Of a stretch of DNA of 64,000 nucleotides, positions 26,656 through 35,243 are shown one piece after another. The DNA is from Pseudomonas migulae NBRC 103157 (GTDB lineage Bacteria; Pseudomonadota; Gammaproteobacteria; Pseudomonadales; Pseudomonadaceae). The notes beneath the pieces were generated by a model that saw nothing but the letters and a program-made list of their open reading frames with translations, was not told the DNA's origin and ran no database searches. Position 1 is the stretch's first letter; each line of letters opens with the position of its first letter. The position numbers and the translations under genes were made by a program. The stretch covers positions 62,001-126,000 of the forward strand of contig NZ_BDAG01000013.1 of the NCBI RefSeq assembly GCF_002091715.1. The letters run 5' to 3'.

Positions 26656-27810
26656 ATGTCTTTGCCGTCCATGAAAGATCAGTTCGCTGCGCTGATTGCC
26701 GCGCCGTCGGTCAGTTGTACCCAGGCCAGCCTCGATCAATCCAACCGTCCGGTGATTGATTTGCTGGCGACGTGGCTTGGCGACCTCGGTTTTGCCTGCG
26801 ATATCCAGCAGGTCAGCCCCGGAAAATTCAATCTGCTGGCCAGTTTTGGTTCCGGCCCCGGTGGTTTGGTGCTGGCGGGGCATAGCGATACTGTGCCGTT
26901 CGATGGCGCGTTGTGGCAGACCGATCCGCTGAAGCTGACCGAGGTCGATGGCCGCTGGGTCGGTTTGGGCAGTTGCGACATGAAAGGTTTTTTCGCCCTG
27001 GCCATCGAAGCCGTCCTGCCCTTGCTCGACCGGCCGTTCAAGCAGCCGTTGCTGATTCTTGCCACCTGCGATGAAGAAAGTTCGATGTCCGGGGCTCGTG
27101 CCTTGGCCGAAGCAGGACGTCCATTGGGTCGGGCGGCGGTGATCGGCGAGCCGACCGGGTTGAAGCCGATCCGCATGCACAAAGGCATCATGATGGAACG
27201 CATCGACATCCTCGGTCAGAGCGGCCACTCCTCGGACCCGCGCCTCGGTCATAGCGCCCTCGAAGCCATGCACGATGCCATCGGCGAATTGCGTGGATTG
27301 CGTCTGCTGTGGCAACGCGAATACCGTAATCCGCAGTTCGGCGTACCGACGCCGACCATGAACTTCGGCTGCATCCATGGCGGGGATAACCCCAACCGCA
27401 TCTGCGGTCAGTGCTCGCTGGAATTCGATCTGCGTCCGCTGCCGGGCATGGACCCCAAGGTGCTGCGTGCGGAGATTCTGAAGAAGCTCGACCCGATCGC
27501 CGAGCGCCATCAGGTAAAGATCGATTACGCGCCACTGTTCCCCGAAGTGCCGCCCTTCGAGCAGGACGAAGATGCCGAGTTGGTCCGCATTGCGGAAAAG
27601 CTCACCGGTCATCGCGCCGAAGCAGTGGCGTTTGGCACCGAAGCGCCTTATCTTCAGCGTCTTGGTTGCGAAACAGTGGTGTTGGGCCCGGGCGACATTG
27701 CCTGCGCGCACCAACCCGGGGAATACCTCGAAATGTCACGTTTGCAGCCTACCGTGCATCTATTAAGGCAGTTGATTGAACATTACTGCCTGACACCGGC
27801 CAAAATGTGA
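26656..27810 (+). CDS. argE: Acetylornithine deacetylase
   Basis: A 384-residue M20 metallohydrolase that removes the acetyl group from N-acetylornithine in arginine synthesis. Metal-site residues are visible: His76 in VLAGHSDTVPFDG, Asp108 in GLGSCDMKGFF and Glu140/141 in ATCDEESSMSG. The dimerisation domain begins near residue 180 (MMERIDILGQSGHSSDPRLG). I chose ATG 26656 because it gives the usual length. It lies downstream of the 161-bp palindrome, and argA follows after a REP pair. Confidence 0.93.
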   Translation: MSLPSMKDQFAALIAAPSVSCTQASLDQSNRPVIDLLATWLGDLGFACDIQQVSPGKFNLLASFGSGPGGLVLAGHSDTVPFDGALWQTDPLKLTEVDGRWVGLGSCDMKGFFALAIEAVLPLLDRPFKQPLLILATCDEESSMSGARALAEAGRPLGRAAVIGEPTGLKPIRMHKGIMMERIDILGQSGHSSDPRLGHSALEAMHDAIGELRGLRLLWQREYRNPQFGVPTPTMNFGCIHGGDNPNRICGQCSLEFDLRPLPGMDPKVLRAEILKKLDPIAERHQVKIDYAPLFPEVPPFEQDEDAELVRIAEKLTGHRAEAVAFGTEAPYLQRLGCETVVLGPGDIACAHQPGEYLEMSRLQPTVHLLRQLIEHYCLTPAKM

Positions 27811-27904
27811 CCTGTGTAGGAGCCGGCTTGCTGGCGATGAACGATAACGCGATTCACCTGATGGACCGCAGCGTCTGGATCGCCAGCAAGCCGGCTCCTA
27901 CAGG
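27811..27904. repeat. REP inverted pair (TAGGAGCCGGCTTGCTGGCGA type)
   Basis: Arms TAGGAGCCGGCTTGCTGGCG and the complement ATCGCCAGCAAGCCGGCTCC lie between argE and argA. Confidence 0.92.
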
Positions 27905-28047
27905 TTACGTAAATAACCGATGTCCAAACCCGTATTCATGAGGAGAGCTCGCGTGTCGCCAAGCCTGTTCCGACGATAACCATCAGCCCGCTGTGCGTTT
28001 TCTGCTTCGCCCATTTTTTGGCTGCTATTTATTACAGGCCCAGGTTC

Positions 28048-29346
28048 ATGCCCGAATACGTTAATTGGCTTCGTCACGCTTCGCCTTACATCAACGCCCA
28101 CCGTGATTGCACCTTCGTCGTCATGCTGCCCGGTGACGGCGTGGAACATCAGAACTTCGGCAACATCGTTCACGATCTGGTGCTGCTGCACAGCCTCGGC
28201 GTGCGACTGGTGCTGGTTCACGGTTCCCGTCCGCAGATCGAAACCCGCCTGGCCGCGCGCGGCCTGACCCCGCATTACCACCATGGGATGCGCATCACCG
28301 ATGCGGCGACCCTCGAGTGTGTGATCGATGCGGTCGGCCAGCTGCGCATTGCCATCGAAGCGCGGCTGTCGATGGACATGGCCTCGTCGCCGATGCAGGG
28401 CTCGCGCCTGCGGGTGGCCAGCGGCAATCTGGTGACCGCACGGCCGATCGGCGTACTCGAAGGCGTCGACTATCACCACACCGGCGAAGTGCGCCGGGTT
28501 GACCGCAAAGGCATCAATCGCCTGCTGGACGAGCGCTCCATCGTGCTGTTGTCGCCGTTGGGCTACTCGCCGACGGGTGAGATTTTCAACCTCGCGTGTG
28601 AAGACGTGGCGACCCGTGCGGCCATCGACCTGGGGGCCGATAAACTGCTGCTGTTCGGCGCCGACCTGGGGTTGATCGATGAAAACGGTCGTCTGGTTCG
28701 TGAACTGCGTCCGCAGCAAGTGCCGGCGCATTTGCAGCGTCTGGGCAATAACTATCAGGGCGAATTGCTGGATGCCGCGGCTGAAGCTTGCCGTGGCGGC
28801 GTGGCGCGCAGTCATATCGTCAGTTACGTCGAAGACGGTGCACTGCTGACCGAGCTGTTCACCCGTGACGGTGGCGGTACGCTGGTGGCGCAGGAGCAAT
28901 TCGAGGTAGTGCGCGAGGCCGCGATTGAAGACGTCGGCGGTTTGCTGGACCTGATCAGCCCGCTGGAAGAGCAGGGAATTCTGGTGCGTCGTTCGCGCGA
29001 AGTGCTGGAGCGCGAGATCGAGCAGTTCAGCGTGGTCGAGCGCGAAGGCATGATCATCGCGTGCGCGGCGCTGTATCAGATTGCCGATTCGGATGCGGGG
29101 GAGCTGGCGTGCCTCGCGGTGAACCCGGAGTACCGCCATGGTGGTCGTGGGGATGAGCTGCTTGAGCGGATCGAAACCCGCGCCCGGGCTCAGGGGTTGA
29201 AGACTCTGTTCGTCCTCACCACCCGGACTGCCCACTGGTTCCGTGAGCGTGGTTTCGTGCCGAGCAGCGTCGAGCGTCTGCCATCGGCGCGGGCGTCGCT
29301 GTACAACTATCAGCGTAATTCGAAGATCTTCGAAAAAGCCCTGTAA
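28048..29346 (+). CDS. argA: N-acetylglutamate synthase
   Basis: A 432-residue enzyme catalysing the first step of arginine synthesis. The N-terminal amino-acid-kinase-like domain (about 1-285: HNLV-like LVLVHGSRPQIETRLAARGL, YSPTGEIFNLACEDVA) binds the arginine feedback inhibitor. The C-terminal GNAT domain (about 290-432: ACAALYQIADSDAGELACLA, VNPEYRHGGRGDELL) transfers acetyl from acetyl-CoA. ATG 28048 gives the standard Pseudomonas length. The ribosome binding site is weak. REP pairs flank the gene on both sides. Confidence 0.95.
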   Translation: MPEYVNWLRHASPYINAHRDCTFVVMLPGDGVEHQNFGNIVHDLVLLHSLGVRLVLVHGSRPQIETRLAARGLTPHYHHGMRITDAATLECVIDAVGQLRIAIEARLSMDMASSPMQGSRLRVASGNLVTARPIGVLEGVDYHHTGEVRRVDRKGINRLLDERSIVLLSPLGYSPTGEIFNLACEDVATRAAIDLGADKLLLFGADLGLIDENGRLVRELRPQQVPAHLQRLGNNYQGELLDAAAEACRGGVARSHIVSYVEDGALLTELFTRDGGGTLVAQEQFEVVREAAIEDVGGLLDLISPLEEQGILVRRSREVLEREIEQFSVVEREGMIIACAALYQIADSDAGELACLAVNPEYRHGGRGDELLERIETRARAQGLKTLFVLTTRTAHWFRERGFVPSSVERLPSARASLYNYQRNSKIFEKAL

Positions 29347-29358
29347 CCGTGTCGCGCC

Positions 29359-29426
29359 CATCGCCAGCAAGCCGGCTCCTACAGGATTCAGGTGATTCCT
29401 TATAGGCGCCGGCTTGCTGGCGATCG
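29359..29426. repeat. REP inverted pair between argA and tauA ends
   Basis: Arms CATCGCCAGCAAGCCGGCTC and GCGCCGGCTTGCTGGCGATC lie between convergent genes. The right arm has a one-base change (GGCGCCGG for GGAGCCGG). Confidence 0.88.
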
Positions 29427-29447
29427 GTTGCAAAGCAACCGCCCAAA

Positions 29448-30437
29448 TTACTCGGTGACGAACTTCGCGCTGACATACGGCGAATAATCCGGCAGCACCG
29501 TCTCTACCTTGCCTTGCTCCTTCAAGAACTTCGCCGTCTCACCAATTGCCTTCGCCGTGCCGCCGTCCAGCAGCGCGGTGGTCTGTTGTGCCTTGGCGTC
29601 CGGGAAGGCCGAGCCGGCCAGCAGTTCCGGCACATCGGCGGCATTGGCACCGGTCAGTTTGGCGATTTTCTGCACCGGTACCGAATCAGCGGTCCAGCTG
29701 TCTTTATGCGCGGCGTAATCGGCGAAGGAGTCCAGGGTAACCTTGGCGAATTTGGCCACGACGTCCGGATGCTTCTCGGCGTAATCCTTGCGCGCAACCC
29801 AGACTTCGAAGGTCGGTGCGCCCCATTGGCCGACTTGGGCGGCGTCGGTCAAGGTCTTGCCTGTCTTGCGAATTTCCCCCAGCGCAGGCGACCAGACGAA
29901 CGCGCCATCAATATCGCCGCGCTTCCAGGCGGCTGCAATTTCCGCCGGTTGCAGGTTCACCACTTTGACTTTCGAGGCGTCCAGGCCCCAGTGCTTCAAG
30001 GCACCGAGCAAGCTGTAGTGAGAGGTTGAAACGAACGGCGTGGCGATGGTCTTGCCGATCAGATCTTCCGGTTTATCGATGCCGCTGCCATTGCGCACCA
30101 CCAGGGCTTCAGCAGCGTTGATCTGGGCAGAAACGATGAACGCGACGATTGGCAAATTGCGCGAAGCGGCCGCAGCCAGCGGACTTGAACCGAGGTTGCC
30201 GATCTGCACATCACCCGAGGCAATCGCCGTCACCACTTCCGGGCCACTGTTGAAACGGCGCCAGTCGATTTTCTGGCCGATGGTTTTCTCGTAGAGGCCA
30301 TCGGCTTGCGGGACTTTGCTGGGGTCTATGCCGGTTTGATAACCCACGGTGAGGTTCGCGGCATGGGCAGAAAAAGAAAATAATACCGATACACAAACTG
30401 TAACAATTGACTTGGATAGTGCGCGCTTGGTCGTCAT
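29448..30437 (-). CDS. tauA: Taurine-type ABC transporter binding protein, orphan
   Basis: A 329-residue periplasmic protein with a signal peptide (VTVCVSVLFSFSAHA, cleavage before ANLTVGYQTG). The domain matches TauA: NLTVGYQTGIDPSKVPQADG, DWRRFNSGPEVVTAIASGD and VQIGNLGSSPLAAAASR. It should bind taurine or a related small sulfonate. ATG 30437 gives the signal peptide. Unlike in the usual tauABCD operon, no ATPase, permease or TauD follows; the next gene is argA on the other strand. It may feed the SsuBC transporter encoded 8 kb away or a Tau transporter elsewhere. Confidence 0.88.
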   Translation of the reverse strand: MTTKRALSKSIVTVCVSVLFSFSAHAANLTVGYQTGIDPSKVPQADGLYEKTIGQKIDWRRFNSGPEVVTAIASGDVQIGNLGSSPLAAAASRNLPIVAFIVSAQINAAEALVVRNGSGIDKPEDLIGKTIATPFVSTSHYSLLGALKHWGLDASKVKVVNLQPAEIAAAWKRGDIDGAFVWSPALGEIRKTGKTLTDAAQVGQWGAPTFEVWVARKDYAEKHPDVVAKFAKVTLDSFADYAAHKDSWTADSVPVQKIAKLTGANAADVPELLAGSAFPDAKAQQTTALLDGGTAKAIGETAKFLKEQGKVETVLPDYSPYVSAKFVTE

Positions 30438-30772
30438 GGCGTTGCCTTCGATGAGATTGAATGCGGATGCTTTAAATCTAATCGATCTAAAAAAATACAA
30501 ATAAATACCTTTTGGGAATTAGCTTATGAAGCGTTTTTTCAATGAGCCAATTCCCAAAGGGTATGAAAAAGAAACGAACACTTCTTTTTAGGTTTATGAC
30601 GCGCTCGTAAACCTGCATGGACCGAATTGGCGGGGGTTAGACCATGGTCGTAGACACACATAGTTACGATTGACTTGTGGGTCACGGTCTGGCGCTAATC
30701 GCCAATCCTAGGATCCCGGGCGTTTGACTCGGGGCCAGGACTACAAGAATTAGAAACGAGAGGAGCTTAACA
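30438..30772. promoter_or_regulatory. Shared AT-rich intergenic region between divergent tauA and first oprD-type porin
   Basis: 335 bases without a gene. The tauA-proximal half is AT-rich against GC-rich neighbours. It contains CTTTAAATCTAATCGATCTA near 30470 and the 20-base inverted repeat listed separately at 30505-30564. A smaller dyad AGGTTTA / TAAACCT lies at 30590-30614. The last 80 bases, including the GAGAGGAGC ribosome binding site, are closely related to the DNA before the second porin. The region must carry both promoters. I do not see an unambiguous sigma70 or sigma54 site. Confidence 0.6.
30505..30564. promoter_or_regulatory. 20-bp inverted repeat, candidate operator between tauA and oprD
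   Basis: Left arm ATACCTTTTGGGAATTAGCT (30505-30524) and right arm AGCCAATTCCCAAAGGGTAT (30545-30564) are inverted copies with two mismatches and a 20-base spacer. It lies between divergent genes in an AT-rich region, so a bidirectional regulator site or an mRNA stem is possible. No T run follows on either strand. Confidence 0.6.
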
Positions 30773-32113
30773 ATGAACAAGTCCACCTTGGCCTTGGCCG
30801 TGGCCGTAGGGGTTTTGGCGCAGCAGGCAGGCGCCGCCGGTTTCATCGAAGACAGCAAGGCTTCCGTCAGTTCTCGCACGATGTATTACAACGCTGATTC
30901 CCGCGAAGGTCCTTCCACTCCTGCAAACAACCAGCGGGAAACAGCACAGGGCTTCAAGTTCGATTACCTGTCCGGTTTCACCCAGGGCGTGGTGGGCTTT
31001 GGTTTTGACGCCCAGGCGCTGGTGGGCATCCATCTGGACGGTGGTCGCGGTCATCACCCGGATAACAACACGTTCTTCCCCAGTGACAGCGACGGCTCGG
31101 CATCCGACCCATGGAGTCGCGTAGGGGGTAACGTCAAAGCGCGTTTCTCGAAAACCGAGGCCCACCTGGGTGGCGCTCTTCAGCCCAACATGCCGGTGCT
31201 GGTAGCGAACGACAGCCGCTTGCTCCCACAGACCTTCGAAGGTGGCACCATCTCCTCGAAGGAAATCGACAACGTTACCCTTAACGTCGGTCAATTCGAG
31301 CACGCAGCAGGCCGCGCGTCGTCGAACACCACCGGGCTGGCCGTCGCTGGCGGTACCGAAGAAAGTAACAAATTCCGTTACGCCGGTGCTGACTGGAAGG
31401 TCACCAAAGACCTGACGCTGCAGTATTACCACGCGAATCTGGAAGACTATTACAAGCAAAACTTCTTCGGCCTGGTGCACGTCTTCCCGATCAGCAACAA
31501 CCAGTCTTTCAAGACCGACCTGCGCTACTTCGACAGCAGTTCCGACGGCAAAAATGGTGATGCGGGTTATCGCTTCAACAACAACGGTGGTTATGCCAAG
31601 ACACCGGGCGAGGTTGATAACACGACCTGGAGCGCCATGTTCACCTACACCCTGGGTGGCAATGCCTTCCTGGTCGGTCACCAGCGTGTCAGCGATGACG
31701 GCGGTTTCGTTTATCTGAACCAGGGCAACGTAGTCGACGGCAACGGCCGCAATGAAGGGGCTGGCGGCACGAGCTTCTATCTGTTCACCGACGCGATGAT
31801 CAACGGCTTCGTGCGTGCTGGCGAGAACACCACTTTCGGTCAATACACTTATGACTTCGCCTCTCTGGGGGTTCCGGGCTTGAAGGCCTCGGCTGCCTAT
31901 CTGCGCGGCGAGAACATCAAAGCGGCCAACGGCATTGGTAAAGACCAGACCGAGTGGGAACGCGACCTGCGTGTGGATTACGTGATTCAAACGGGCGCCT
32001 TGAAAGGATTCGGGACAACGCTGCGTCACGGCACTTACCGTGGTGACACTCCCAACATTAACGCCCAGGACCAGACCCGTCTGATCTTCAACTACACCTA
32101 CAGCTTCATGTAA
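30773..32113 (+). CDS. OprD family outer-membrane porin (copy 1)
   Basis: A 446-residue porin with signal peptide MNKSTLALAVAVGVLAQQAGA (cleavage before AGFIEDSK). It has OprD features: GFIEDSKASVSSRTMYYN, TQGVVGFGFDAQALVG, NDSRLLPQTFEGG and the TEWERDLRVDYVIQTG segment, ending with an aromatic residue region (FNYTYSFM) as expected for barrel insertion. OprD channels admit small organic acids and amino acids. The neighbourhood (tauA, ssu genes) suggests sulfonates or sulfate esters, but this is inferred. GAGAGGAGC lies before the ATG. It is a paralogue of the next gene. Confidence 0.92.
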   Translation: MNKSTLALAVAVGVLAQQAGAAGFIEDSKASVSSRTMYYNADSREGPSTPANNQRETAQGFKFDYLSGFTQGVVGFGFDAQALVGIHLDGGRGHHPDNNTFFPSDSDGSASDPWSRVGGNVKARFSKTEAHLGGALQPNMPVLVANDSRLLPQTFEGGTISSKEIDNVTLNVGQFEHAAGRASSNTTGLAVAGGTEESNKFRYAGADWKVTKDLTLQYYHANLEDYYKQNFFGLVHVFPISNNQSFKTDLRYFDSSSDGKNGDAGYRFNNNGGYAKTPGEVDNTTWSAMFTYTLGGNAFLVGHQRVSDDGGFVYLNQGNVVDGNGRNEGAGGTSFYLFTDAMINGFVRAGENTTFGQYTYDFASLGVPGLKASAAYLRGENIKAANGIGKDQTEWERDLRVDYVIQTGALKGFGTTLRHGTYRGDTPNINAQDQTRLIFNYTYSFM

Positions 32114-32128
32114 CAAGCTTCGCAAGAA

Positions 32129-32158
32129 AGCCTCGCCGGTTGGCGGGGCTTTTTTTTT
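32129..32158 (+). terminator. Intrinsic terminator after first porin
   Basis: Stem AGCCTCGCC / GGCGGGGCT (one G-T pair) followed by nine T residues. Confidence 0.93.
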
Positions 32159-32486
32159 GCATTTTTTCCATATGCTAATTGGGTATTGCTTAGTAATTTA
32201 TTATTCTTTTTAGCTTTTAAAATAAAGCCCTAAAGTGCATCCCGCCGGGGCCGATACCTTGTGTCCCGTAGCAATTAAAATGCTGTTTTTTATTCCAGAA
32301 CCGCATGAAAAAAGAATGAGCTGATTTTTTTACGTTTACCATGCCGGCCCATTCGCCGCCGTCGACCCTTGATTTAGACGCATCGGTCGAGCGGCGCGCG
32401 GATAGCGGTCAGCGGTACACGCACATTTCAGGATCCAGGGCATTCGACTCAGGACCGAAAAAATTAGAAAAGAGAGGAGCGAAACA
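32159..32486. promoter_or_regulatory. Gene-free, AT-rich leader of the second porin
   Basis: About 330 bases without an open frame of interest. The first 190 bases are very AT-rich (for example AATTTATTATTCTTTTTAGC and AAAATGCTGTTTTTTATTCC). The last 80 bases (AGGATCCAGGGCATTCGACT, then GAGAGGAGC) are a near copy of the same stretch before the first porin. The second porin probably has its own promoter here, since a strong terminator precedes. No operator can be named. Confidence 0.5.
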
Positions 32487-33866
32487 ATGAACAAGTCCAC
32501 CTTGGCCATGGCTGTGGCCGTAGGGGTTTTGGCGCAGCAGGCAAGCGCCGCCGGTTTCATCGAAGACAGCAAGGCTACCTTGGGGCTGCGTAACTTCTAT
32601 ATCAACACGGATAACCGTGACCACGATGCCAACACCGCTGCCAACAAGCGCAATGGCGTTCAGAGCAAAAACGAAGAATGGGGCCAAGGCTTCGATCTGC
32701 GCTTCACCTCCGGCTACACCCAAGGCACTGTCGGTTTCGGTATCGACGCTATCGGCCTGCTGGGCGTGCGTCTGGATTCCGGCGGCGGTACTAACGGCGC
32801 AACTGCAACTTCGTACGGCGGCACCGTTTTCCCAAGCAAATCCAACGGTGAAGCGGTTGATAACTTCTCCAGCCTGGGCCTGACTGCCAAAGCCAAGATC
32901 TCCCAGACCGAACTGAAGCTGGGTACCCTGCAGCCAAAACTGCCGGTTATCGTGACCAACGACGGTCGTTTGCTGCCGCAAACCTTCCAGGGTGGCCAGA
33001 TCACTTCGAACGACATCAAGGACCTGACACTGGTCGGTGGTCAGATCGAGCACGCCAAGGGCCGTAACTCCAGCAACAACGAAGAGTTGTCGATTGCGGG
33101 TGCCAACGCTCACACCGCAGCCGGTCGTGACAGCAACAAGTTCATCTATGGTGGTGGTGATTACAAAATCACCAAAGACCTGACTGCCCAGTACTACTAC
33201 GGCAATCTGGAAGATTTCTACAAGCAGCACTTCCTGGGTCTGGTGCACAACTGGGCAATCGGTCCGGGCGTGTTGAAGTCTGACTTCCGTTACTTCAACA
33301 GCCGTGATGATGGCGCCAATGGCCACGACTTGAACTACTACACTTCGGGTAACTACAGCGGTGTGGCAAGTGGTAAAGGTAAAGTCGACAACAACCTGTA
33401 CAGTGGCCTGTTCCTGTACACCGTTGCCGGTCACACCTTCGGTGGCGGTTACCAGGTCAGCAACGGTAGTAGCGACTTCCCTTGGTTGAACCAGGGTGAC
33501 GGCTCGTCGGCTTACCTCACTACCGACATGCAGATTGCCAAGTTCGCCCGTGCCGGTGAACGCACCTGGCAAGCTCGCTACTCGTACGACTTTGCCAAAG
33601 TCGGTGTACCTGGCCTGACCGCCGGTGTGGTTTACCTGCGTGGCGACAACATCGACACCGTTTCTGGAACTCGTCCTTACCCTGAGTCGGGCAGTGGCCG
33701 TTCCGAGTGGGAACGCGACCTGACCATCGGTTACGTCGTACCGGAAGGCCCGCTGAAGAACCTGGGCCTGATGTGGAAAAACGCTTCGTGGCGTAACGAT
33801 GTTCCAGGTCAACGCGACCAGGACGAAAACCGCCTGATCGTCAGCTACTCGATCCCGCTGTTGTAA
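32487..33866 (+). CDS. OprD family outer-membrane porin (copy 2)
   Basis: A 459-residue porin with a signal peptide almost identical to copy 1 in DNA and protein (MNKSTLAMAVAVGVLAQQAS). Barrel landmarks are GLRNFYINTDNRD, YTQGTVGFGIDAIGLLGV, NDGRLLPQTFQGG and RSEWERDLTIGYVVPEGP, with C-terminus VSYSIPLL. The two genes share most strands but differ in loop sequences, so they arose by tandem duplication and probably prefer different substrates. The context again suggests organosulfur uptake. Strong terminators flank the gene. Confidence 0.92.
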   Translation: MNKSTLAMAVAVGVLAQQASAAGFIEDSKATLGLRNFYINTDNRDHDANTAANKRNGVQSKNEEWGQGFDLRFTSGYTQGTVGFGIDAIGLLGVRLDSGGGTNGATATSYGGTVFPSKSNGEAVDNFSSLGLTAKAKISQTELKLGTLQPKLPVIVTNDGRLLPQTFQGGQITSNDIKDLTLVGGQIEHAKGRNSSNNEELSIAGANAHTAAGRDSNKFIYGGGDYKITKDLTAQYYYGNLEDFYKQHFLGLVHNWAIGPGVLKSDFRYFNSRDDGANGHDLNYYTSGNYSGVASGKGKVDNNLYSGLFLYTVAGHTFGGGYQVSNGSSDFPWLNQGDGSSAYLTTDMQIAKFARAGERTWQARYSYDFAKVGVPGLTAGVVYLRGDNIDTVSGTRPYPESGSGRSEWERDLTIGYVVPEGPLKNLGLMWKNASWRNDVPGQRDQDENRLIVSYSIPLL

Positions 33867-33886
33867 TAGCGCTCGCGTAACCGCTG

Positions 33887-33927
33887 AAAAAAAGCCCCGC
33901 CCGGCATCACGCCGGGCGGGGCTTTTG
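33887..33927 (+). terminator. Intrinsic terminator after second porin
   Basis: Stem AAAAGCCCCGCCCGGC / GCCGGGCGGGGCTTTT around ATCA. It is strong and could act in both directions. A second dyad (TTCCAGGGCGGG / CCCGTCCTGGAA, 33931-33968) follows without a T run. Confidence 0.92.
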
Positions 33928-34047
33928 CGTTTCCAGGGCGGGGTCACCCCCGTAATCCCGTCCTGGAACGCCCTTTTGCAGCGACTCAAGGCCTTCTCGA
34001 ACCTTGGAAGTGATAGTCGTCGCGATGGCTTTGAAGGTCCAGTGAAC

Positions 34048-34073
34048 AGATCTTTAATATTCTTTTAAGATCT
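34048..34073. promoter_or_regulatory. Candidate operator upstream of lsfA
   Basis: AGATCTT (34048-34054) and AAGATCT (34067-34073) form a perfect inverted repeat with a 12-base AT spacer, about 85 bases before the lsfA start and within an AT-rich stretch. Sulfate-starvation genes of Pseudomonas are controlled by CysB and related LysR activators, so this may be such a site. The assignment is inferred. Confidence 0.45.
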
Positions 34074-34157
34074 AATAATCGTGATATTTATTCTTTTTAT
34101 AGAATCCCAAACACGAGCTACAGTTGAGTTCTACAACACACTCATCAGGAGCCCACC

Positions 34158-34796
34158 ATGAGCATCAGACTCGGCGACATCGCCCCCGATTTCGAGCAGG
34201 ATTCCAGCGCCGGCACCATCCGTTTCCATGAATGGCTGGGCGACAGCTGGGGCGTGCTGTTCTCCCACCCGGCAGACTTCACCCCGGTGTGCACCACCGA
34301 GCTGGGCTTCACCGCCAAGCTCAAGGACGAATTCACCCAGCGCGGCGTCAAGGCCATCGCGCTGTCCGTAGACCCGGTGGACTCGCACCACAAGTGGATC
34401 GAGGACATCAACGAAACCCAGAACACCGTCGTCAACTTCCCGATCCTGGCCGACGCTGACCGCAAGGTCTCGGACCTGTACGACCTGATCCACCCCAACG
34501 CCAACGACACCCTGACCGTGCGCTCGCTGTTCGTGATCGACCCGAACAAAAAGGTTCGGCTGACCATCACCTACCCGGCGAGCACGGGCCGTAATTTCCA
34601 TGAAATCCTGCGGGTGATCGACTCGCTGCAACTCACCGACAACTACAAGGTGGCCACCCCGGCCAACTGGAAGGACGGTGAAGAAGTAGTGATCGTGCCG
34701 TCGCTGCAGGACCCGGAGGAAATCAAGAAACGCTTTCCAAAAGGTTATCGCGCGGTGAAGCCTTACCTGCGTTTGACGCCGCAGCCGAACAAGTGA
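34158..34796 (+). CDS. lsfA: 1-Cys peroxiredoxin LsfA
   Basis: A 212-residue peroxiredoxin of the Prx6 type. The peroxidatic cysteine is Cys45 in SHPADFTPVCTTELGF, and no resolving cysteine is evident. The long C-terminal dimerisation arm (VVIVPSLQDPEEIKKRFPKG) is typical. The enzyme reduces peroxides and is known in pseudomonads as a sulfate-starvation-induced protein linked to ssu genes, matching the location here. SD AGGAG precedes the ATG. The last 50 bases of the gene are repeated 208 bases downstream (see the repeat entry). Confidence 0.93.
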   Translation: MSIRLGDIAPDFEQDSSAGTIRFHEWLGDSWGVLFSHPADFTPVCTTELGFTAKLKDEFTQRGVKAIALSVDPVDSHHKWIEDINETQNTVVNFPILADADRKVSDLYDLIHPNANDTLTVRSLFVIDPNKKVRLTITYPASTGRNFHEILRVIDSLQLTDNYKVATPANWKDGEEVVIVPSLQDPEEIKKRFPKGYRAVKPYLRLTPQPNK

Positions 34797-35161
34797 CCCG
34801 ATAGTTTTCGGGTGTGGCTGAAATCGCCTTCGCGAGCGAGCCCGCTCCCACAGGTTGACCGCGTTCTGATGTGGGAGCGGGCTTGCTCGCGAAGACGGCT
34901 TATCAGACACCACACGATTCAGATCCAACAGCATCCATAAAGCAGGGAATTTGAATCGCGCGGTGAAGCCTTACCTGCGTTTGACGCCGCAGCCGAACAA
35001 GTGACCCGATAGTTTTCGGGTGTGGCTGAAATCGCCTTCGCGAGCAAGCCCGCTCCCAAAGGTTGACCGCGATCTGATGTGGGAGCGGGCTTGCTCGCGA
35101 AGACGGCTTATCAGACACCACACGATTCAGACCCAACAGCGTCCATAAAGCAGGGGAATTT
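34747..35161. repeat. 208-bp tandem duplication covering the lsfA 3' end and its REP pair
   Basis: Bases 34747-34954 and 34955-35161 are direct copies with an offset of exactly 208. Each copy carries the final codons of lsfA (from ATCGCGCGGTGAAGCC to the TGA), a REP pair (34827-34894 and about 35035-35102) and the downstream tail ending CATAAAGCAGGG. I count about five substitutions and one single-base insertion at the end, so the duplication is recent. Only the first copy is joined to the gene. The second leaves a short gene remnant. The gap between lsfA and ssuE is 541 bases, of which this fills most. Confidence 0.92.
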
Positions 35162-35162
35162 C

Positions 35163-35188
35163 AGGCCGTTTTCATGGCCTGTTTTTTT
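35163..35188 (+). terminator. Intrinsic terminator downstream of the lsfA duplication
   Basis: AGGCC / GGCCT stem with an eight-base loop and then seven T residues. It is probably the original lsfA terminator, now displaced by one repeat unit. Confidence 0.75.
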
Positions 35189-35243
35189 GCCCGGAAGAAA
35201 GGGTTTTGCATATCTCTTAAATGCATAACCAAATGAATAAATA

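Noticed and set aside
27811-29426. CRISPR-like spacing of repeats around argA
   Set aside because: The repeats are isolated inverted REP pairs, not regularly spaced direct repeats, and no cas gene is present.
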